Assembly: GCA_001692895.1 (NCBI GenBank)
Contig: KV748263.1
Location: forward strand, 186,001-250,000
Reading direction: 5' to 3'
Origin: Cenococcum geophilum 1.58
Taxonomy: Eukaryota; Ascomycota; Dothideomycetes; Gloniales; Gloniaceae
Length of the DNA: 64,000 bases
In this document: piece after piece, positions 58,001 through 64,000 of the stretch
Numbering within the stretch: position 1 is the first letter of the stretch
Layout: each line of letters begins with the position of its first letter
Notes under the pieces: generated by a model
Database searches by the model: none
What the model saw: the letters and a program-made list of their open reading frames with translations, nothing else
Told to the model about the DNA's origin: nothing
Made by a program: the position numbers and the translations under genes

Positions 58001-59970
58001 TAGTTAAAGACTTGTTTAAGGAAGCCAGCGATAATAGGTTTAAAGACTTTATTACTAAAAGGATTACGTCAGCCTATTACGGCGCCTTCTTAGCAGGAAG
58101 GAAGTTTAACCTTAATAGTTAACTTAATAATAGCAAGCTAAAATTAGGCAGAATACGCGATGTTAAATTACATAGGAAGAATCTACCTTCGCCACCCTAG
58201 TTAATCTAGGACCTTAATACACATCCTCTTTAAGATTAGTTTTAAGAGGCTTAATAAGCCTATCTCTAATCTTATTATTAAATAAGGTTGTTTAAAGAAA
58301 TAGATAAGAAGTATATAAAGGGACAGCAGGTCCTTAGCTTAATATAGGTATTTATCTATAAGACGGATAAGTATAGATTTCTCTAAAAATGCAAAGCACG
58401 CTTAATAGTCTGCGGAAATTAATAGGCCCTAGGAGACCTACCTATAAGAGCTACTATATTAGCTAGTACGACCTTCTAAACCCTTATGGCGATTACTGCA
58501 AAATTTGACCTAGAGACGATATAGATAGATACAGTTAATGCGTTTATCTATTGCGATCTCGATGAGGTCATTTATATAAAGCTACCGCTAGGGTTTAATA
58601 AAGGAAAGACAGATAAAGTACTGCGCTTAAGAAAAGCCCTATACGGACTATAATGATTACTACTATTATAGCAGAAGAATCTTACGAGCTTATTAAACGA
58701 ATTAGGTTTTAAAGAAGTACCCTAGGAGCCGTGTATTATGCTAAAAGGTAAAATAGTTATCTTCTTCTATGTTGACGATATTGTCTTCTGCTACCGAAAG
58801 ATAGATAAAAAGAAAGCTTAAGAAGTAATTAAGGAGCTAAGTAAGGAATACTAGATAAGTACCCTTAGCGAGCTAAAATAGTTCCTAGGAATCTACGTGT
58901 TATATAATTATAGCTAAAGGCTCCTATAGCTATCCTAGGAAGCCTATATTAAGAAGTTAGCTAACTAGTATAAGATAGATCTTAGAGGGCGTCTTCTAGA
59001 CACTCCTATAGTAGAATTAGAACTCCTCCCTACTAATTACCATATAATCCATTTAATGCGTCCGTCCCCTAATATAGACCTATTAGTCCGTCCTATATCC
59101 CTACTAGCTTCTATAATACTATATTAGAGAAAACTAAGTTTAGTACTCTATATAGCCACTACGACGTATCTAGATATTGCCTTTGCAGTATTATAGCTAG
59201 TAAGGTTTAATTAGGACCTAAGCTAAAAGCACTATTAAGCAGTAGATAGAGTTATTTAGTACCTATATAGTACGAGGAGTAGAGCAATCTACTATAAAGG
59301 AGATAAGGAAGGAATAAACAGTAGAGGGAGAGATAAAGGAATATATAACCAAGGACGAGATAACGGAGACGGTAGAAGTAAAGCGTAATTATTTATCTAT
59401 ATTAGCAACGTATCATTTACAGACAACTCTATTAATAGAAAGAGCTCGTAAGGATATATTATAAAGCTATTTAGGGGGTTAATTGCCTAGAAAGTAAATA
59501 AGCAGGGTATAGTTATAACGTTAAGTATAGAAGCCAAACTGTTAGCCCTATTACAGACAGTAAAGGAAGCTATCTTTATTAGTAGGCTATTTAAAGTAAT
59601 AACGTTATAACTAAACGAGCCCTTAATTATTAACTATAATAATACCTAGACGATTTAACTAATTATAGAAGATACAGCAAAGCTAATCACGAAGCTCCGA
59701 TATGTTAATATCTATTAATACTAGCTACGTTAGGAATACGCAAAGAGATAAGTATAATTTCGATGGATAGCGATAAAGGAGATAATTGCTAATAGATTTA
59801 TAAAGGCCCTACCTAAGCAGAGGTTTTAAAGCTTTGTTAATATAATTAGGATAGTGGATATTAAGGAGCGGCTAAATAAGGAGAAGCAACTAGAGGACCT
59901 AAGGGAGAATATTAGAGCGAGATAGAAGGATTTAGATGAGATTATGGTTTAATTAACGCATTAACGGACA
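55070..59970 (+). pseudogene. Copia gag-pol: gag, integrase, RT, RNase H
   Basis: The start is ATG at 55,070 (MTPPTSSSSTTIILNKPEDW), followed by EQWIWQL, the 'W..W' opening typical of Copia gag. GAG-pre-integrase reads HLRLGYLEPISLYYLGLNAL (from 56,734). The integrase core spans about 56,900-57,400. RT has ATILASTTF (about 58,450), IDTVNAFIYCDLDEVIYIKL (about 58,526-58,585), KALYGL (about 58,637) and an intact catalytic FFYVDDIVFC (58,761-58,790). RNase H ends with EAKLLALLxTVKEAIFISRL (about 59,530-59,590). Integrase before RT is diagnostic for Ty1/Copia. The first 75 bp of gag are unmutated; stops become frequent after about 55,150. Confidence 0.92.
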
Positions 59971-60019
59971 CGAAAAGGTAGTTAGCTTTAACCTTAAAGA
60001 GCTTAAAGCTAAGGGGGTA

Positions 60020-60204
60020 TATTAGATAATCCGTATTCTTGGTGGCGTAAAATGTATACGAGTTACGTATATGGGTTACGTGTATTGTAAATATCTTCGT
60101 CTAAGCCTAGGGGCCCTAGGTCAAGACATTATCAAAATAAGATTAAGATTATTAATTAATTAACCCATTTTATTAATAAATAGCTCTATATAAACTATCT
60201 AACA
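60020..60204 (+). repeat. 3' LTR of the Copia element (185 bp)
   Basis: It starts TATTAGATAATCC (TG changed to TA), ends CTATCTAACA, and is preceded by the polypurine AAAGCTAAGGGGG. The adjacent host base run AGTTACTACT continues the outer Gypsy integrase. Confidence 0.88.
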
Positions 60205-63160
60205 AGTTACTACTCTAACTCCTTACTCTGCTAAGAATACTTTTTAAAATACTGTTATAAATCTTAGATCTCTATCTAATATAATTTTACTTAGTGCTCT
60301 ATATCTTATAAATACTTCTTTAATATAGATTCTAGTAATATCTTCTGCTAATATTTCTTCTATATATACTATAAAGTATCCCTACTTTATAAGCTTGTCT
60401 ACTATTACTAAGATTACATTATAATCTTACCTAGTAATAAGATCTCTTAACTTTAGTAGCTTTATAATAAAGTCCTATAATATAACCTCCTATAGTCTTT
60501 CTAGTATTTTAATAGGTTGTAGCCCTCTATANNGCTTATACCTTATTAGTTTATTCCTTTAGCAATCTAGATACTTCTTTATAACTTTTCTTATAATATT
60601 TTAGATTCTATTAATAATATATTCTTCCTAAAGTCTTAACACTAAGCCTGTTGCTCCGTTGTGTCCTTAAGTTATTCCCTTATAGAAATCTTCTATAAAA
60701 TGCTCTACTATGCTTTTTAGGATATACTTTGTTTTTCAATTTTTGTATATATCTATCTATAGATCTTCTAGCTGTGCTTTTAGAATTCTTTATACCTAAA
60801 AGCTCTTTAGTATCTTATAAACTCTTTCTAGTTTATTATCTTCTTAAATTACTATAATTTTTAGATGATTGTACCTAATTAATCCATCTATATCTTTTCG
60901 CAGTAAAGCCCCTAATGGCTTTTTATTATTCTATAGTTTAGCTTTCTAACTTAAAGCGTCTACTTATATGTTATCCGTGCCTTTAGTGTACTAAATCTTA
61001 AAATAGTATTTTGCAAGCATCTCTACCTATCTAACCTATCTTTAGTTAAGTTCCTTTATCGTTAGGAATCCTATAAGGTTCTTATAATCTATCTTAACTA
61101 TAAATGGTTTCTTTATGCCTTATAAAAATGCTCTTAATTTTTTTAGTGCTGTAACTATACCTAATAACTCCTTATTATAGATGTTATAGTTTAACTTTAG
61201 TGGTGTTATCTTCCGACTATAGTATGCCACTAGGTGCTATCCATTTTAATGTTTTTATATAAAGCACGCCCTTAGTATAAAGTCTAATATATCCGTCTCT
61301 ATAACTATCTCTAGTTTTAGTTAATAGATTTTAAGAACTGGCTCCTGGGTAAATAACTCTTTAACTTTTTTAAATAATTTTTACTATTCCTTTCCCTATA
61401 CCTATAGTTCTTCTTTCTTTATTAATTGCGTAAATGGCTTAATATCCTTCAACTATTGCGCTATAAACCTTCTGCGGTAATTGTAAAACCCTAGAAACAA
61501 TCTTAACTATATAACGTTCTCTAGTTCTTACTAATTTACTATAGCCTTAATCTTCTTTAGATCTATGCTAAGTTAGCCTAGTTTAATAATAAATTTAACA
61601 AAATTGGTCTTCCTAGTAAAGAACTTGCATTTCTTAATTACTACTAGCATCTATTCTTCTTGTAGTCTCTTTAAGACCTATTTGACGTGTTCTCCGTATT
61701 CTTCCTTAGTCATTAAATAGATAATAATGTCGTTAAGGTATACTATAATAAACTTATTTAAGTGCTTTCCTAATACATTATTAATACGCTTCTGGAATGT
61801 TACTAGTATATTTATAAGCCCGAATTGTATAACTAATGGCTTATATAGTCCTTCCTTTAACCTAAAGGCTACTTTTTATTCGTCGCCTTTCTTAATCCTA
61901 ATCTGATGGTATGCCTATCTTAGATCTATCTTTATAAAGATTTGTATATTGCCTATCCTATCTTAGATTTCGCTAATTAAGGGTAAAGGATACCTATCCT
62001 TTTAAGTAATGCTATTTACAGTACTAGGAAAAAAGTCTTCGCGCCTAAGCGATTTTACACCAAAACTCGCTATATTCGCAGCACAATTTCTACTACTATA
62101 AATTATAAATTTATTCTAAAAAAATTAATAATTAAAAACAAGTGGTATTGCTAAAAATCTACTTATTTAGATTTTTATTTAATAAAGAATTAGTTTAGAT
62201 AAATATACTTTAAAGTTAGAGAAGAGTAAAAAAAGAGTATTTTACATACAAATTCGCCGAAATTTTAGAATACTTAACTTTAAAGTATATTTATCTAAAC
62301 CAATTTTTTATCAAATAAAAATCTAAATAAGTAGATTTTTAGCAATACCACTTGTTTTTAATTATTAATTTTTTTAGAATAAATTTATAATTTATAGTAG
62401 TAGAAATTGTGCTGCGAATATAGCGAGTTTTGGTGTAAAATCGCTTAGGCGCGAAGACTTTTGTCCTATGACTGTAACTACCTGTAGTTAATATATAACC
62501 TTAGTTTGCTATTCTTCTTTAGTATAAACAGTACTGGATAACCTGCTAATAACTGCGATAGTCTAATATATCCCTTTTATAAGTTTTCCTAGATAAACTC
62601 TTTTAATGCTCTACCTTCCTCTTTAGTAAGCTTATAGGTTGGAAAGAACCTTAGACTTATTCCTAGTTTTAACTCTATCTTATAGTCCTATACTATATAC
62701 TCTAATAGCTTCTTACTTTTTAGGCTCTATAGCTTCTTGCTATACTTATAGTATCTCTTTAGTACGTAACTTAAGCCTCGCTCAGTCTCTTTATATATCG
62801 CTCCGACTTAGTACTATACTAACTTAGTTTACTGTTGTATTTTATATTATTAAGTATCTTTAATATCAACTTAACCTGTAATCCAATTGATCTTTAAATT
62901 GTATTCCTATAACTAAGGCATCCCTAATACTGCCTTATCCCGTTCTAATAGTAGGATATTAAAAGATATCTAAATAGGTCCTATCTTAAGATTAATAATC
63001 CCTCCTTTATAGGCTATTAGATCTCCTAAAATTATAACTAATAGGTAAGGTTACTCCTTCTGTCTATAAGGTAATTCTATTCTCTTAACTGCTGCTAGTA
63101 AGATATAGTTTTACATTGCTCTACTATCTATTAGCGCTTTAAACTGCTAATTTTACCATT
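60205..63160 (-). pseudogene. Outer Gypsy pol, N-terminal portion: protease, RT, RNase H, integrase start
   Basis: The protease reads ALIDSRAMxNYILLAAVKR (about 63,150-63,095; D-S-G to D-S-R), then LERDKAVLGMP (about 62,950-62,920). RT reads AGYPVLFILKKNSKLRLYIN (62,545-62,486) and, after the MITE, NSIT, DRYPLPLIS (about 61,985), IKIDLRxAYHQIRI (about 61,940-61,895) and YLNDIIIYL (about 61,742-61,716; first Asp to Asn). RNase H spans about 61,400-61,050. The integrase part has SRIYIKEVF-like ITRIYIKEVFIRYRALSKII (60,352-60,293) and LDRDLRFITVF, then GVRVVT, where the Copia begins. Together with 47,900-48,556 this is one chromovirus-type pol. Many TAA/TAG stops disable it. Confidence 0.86.
62019..62474. 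mobile_element. 456-bp Tc1/mariner-type MITE with about 200-bp inverted arms
   Basis: The ends are CAGTACTAGGA and, inverted, CAGTCATAGGA, both flanked by TA (62,017-62,018 and 62,475-62,476). The arms match nearly base for base through AAAAGTCTTCGCGCC, AAGCGATTTTACACC and onwards to a centre near 62,220-62,270. There is no coding capacity. Removing the element and one TA rejoins the host frame LYINYRxL to NSIT. The CAGT start and TA target are typical of Tc1/mariner (pogo/Fot1-like) elements. Confidence 0.95.
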
Positions 63161-64000
63161 TAACTTATAAATTTAGGTGTTGTCCTTAAATTTCTTTAAG
63201 GGTCTAAGGCTCTACTACTGGCTCTCTCTAGTTTTATAGGCCTCTACTTTTCCTAACTATTAACTACTTAATCCTATTATACTTAGCTTACTCTTTAGCC
63301 AATACCTAGTTTACTTTTTATCTTTAATATGCTATAGATACGTATTCTCTAGGCATTCCCACTACTATTATTTATCTAAGTATTCTTCCGTAAGGAATCT
63401 TTCTAGTTAAAGTATTAAGTCTCCTAACTCTTAAACTTCTATTAAATGCTAGCCGTATATATACTTAGCGTTTTTATACTATTACTTATCTAGCGCCTAA
63501 TATATCCTTATAGGGTATTTCCAATTCTTTTCCTTTAGATTCTTATGCATTTTATATATATTATCTATATATGCAATCTATAATAGTATATAGTGTACTA
63601 GGTACTTTAAGTTAACTTTTAACTTATTTTTATCTTTAAGTTTAAACCTCTATTGTGTTAATCTAAACGTTATAACTTTATTTATAGGTACTAAGATACG
63701 CCTTTCGCTTCTCTAGTCCTCTAATTATTCTTTTAGATCCTTTAATATTATAATTAAGGCTCCTTTAATGTAAATTATAGCCTTTTCTATAATTAGGTGG
63801 TCCTAAATAACTCGTTTATCTAACTATATATAGAAATCTTCCTACTTATTATTATATCGCTGTCTATACTACTTTTAGTATAGCTGTTAAAGTGTATACG
63901 GCTTATCCGTAAGGAAGTATCTTCTTATTACTGCGTTATAATAGCCTTTTATATATCGTTCTTCAAACCTAGTAGGAATTTATAAATTCTCTTTATTTTC
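63161..64000 (-). other. Outer Gypsy gag side, poorly readable
   Basis: Upstream of the protease on the minus strand this should be gag. I could not identify a zinc knuckle or capsid motif with confidence. Confidence 0.4.

Larger units (their letters stand above)
48557..60204 (+). mobile_element. Ty1/Copia retrotransposon, split by an inner Gypsy, 5' LTR mostly deleted
   Basis: The 3' LTR is 60,020-60,204 (TATTAGATAATCC..CTATCTAACA). At the left only the last 17-18 bp of the LTR remain (to 48,573), followed by a primer-binding-site-like TTATAAGCCCGGTCC (48,575-48,589). The leader is cut at 48,670 and resumes at 54,862 after the inner Gypsy, and gag-pol follows from 55,070. It lies inside a minus-strand Gypsy integrase gene. 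Confidence 0.88.
60205..64000 (-). mobile_element. Outer Ty3/Gypsy retrotransposon, 5' part (continues beyond the window)
   Basis: Minus-strand protease, RT, RNase H and N-terminal integrase. The 3' remainder is at 47,900-48,556. It is split by the Copia (48,557-60,204) and by the MITE at 62,019-62,474. The gag side extends past 64,000. Ambiguous bases lie at 60,532-60,533. Confidence 0.88.

Noticed and set aside
1..64000. Telomeric repeats, rRNA genes or bacterial-type operons
   Set aside because: No TTAGGG/CCCTAA arrays, no recognisable rRNA sequence and no closely packed open genes were seen.

Overview
The window looks like gene-poor, transposon-packed heterochromatin of a filamentous ascomycete (Pezizomycotina). 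I see no intact host gene. TpA is greatly over-represented, CpA/TpG is depleted while CpG stays common, and nearly every stop inside recognisable transposon frames is TAA or TAG, with TGA rare. That is the footprint of repeat-induced point mutation (RIP, C-to-T mainly at CpA). Conserved protein motifs can still be read through the stops, so most coding entries are RIP-killed pseudogenes. Species cannot be fixed from this sequence.

Layout, 1-30 kb. 1-3.5 kb: minus-strand tyrosine-recombinase retrotransposon (DIRS-like: gag with zinc fingers, RT, RNase H, recombinase), cut by the window edge. 3.5-9.7 kb: unassigned decayed frames, a 72-bp hairpin and a 58-bp foldback. 9.7-12.5 kb: a region bounded by inverted copies of an about 60-bp repeat, perhaps a dead DNA transposon. 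14.9-15.6 kb: an exact 2 x 358-bp tandem duplication. 17.0-17.7 kb: first of three arrays of a 12-bp satellite. 18.63 kb: a solo LTR. 21.2 kb: a small foldback. 21.5-23.0 kb: a protein-kinase pseudogene. 24-28 kb: unidentified decayed frames, partly Asn-rich. 28.6 kb: a tRNA-like relic. 29.7-30.2 kb: second satellite array.

Layout, 30-64 kb. 34.6-35.6 kb: SNF2-type helicase fragment ending at a minus-strand Ty3/Gypsy remnant (35.6-37.8 kb). 38.2-43.8 kb: plus-strand Gypsy whose RNase H frame carries a solo LTR with a perfect 5-bp target duplication. 44.4-47.4 kb: a block of tandem repeats enclosed by matching inverted ends and TA dinucleotides, containing the third satellite array. 47.9-64 kb: a nested set. 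A minus-strand Gypsy is split by a plus-strand Copia (48,557-60,204). The Copia leader is split by a full-length Gypsy (48,671-54,861; 212-bp LTRs; target duplication ATCGT). A 456-bp Tc1/mariner-type MITE sits in the RT of the outer Gypsy at a TA.

There is no evidence of a cooperating gene system. What the window records is a layered history of insertion, RIP, LTR-LTR recombination and tandem-repeat growth. Identities rest on motif reading by eye, and boundaries of decayed frames are approximate unless LTRs, TIRs or target duplications fix them.
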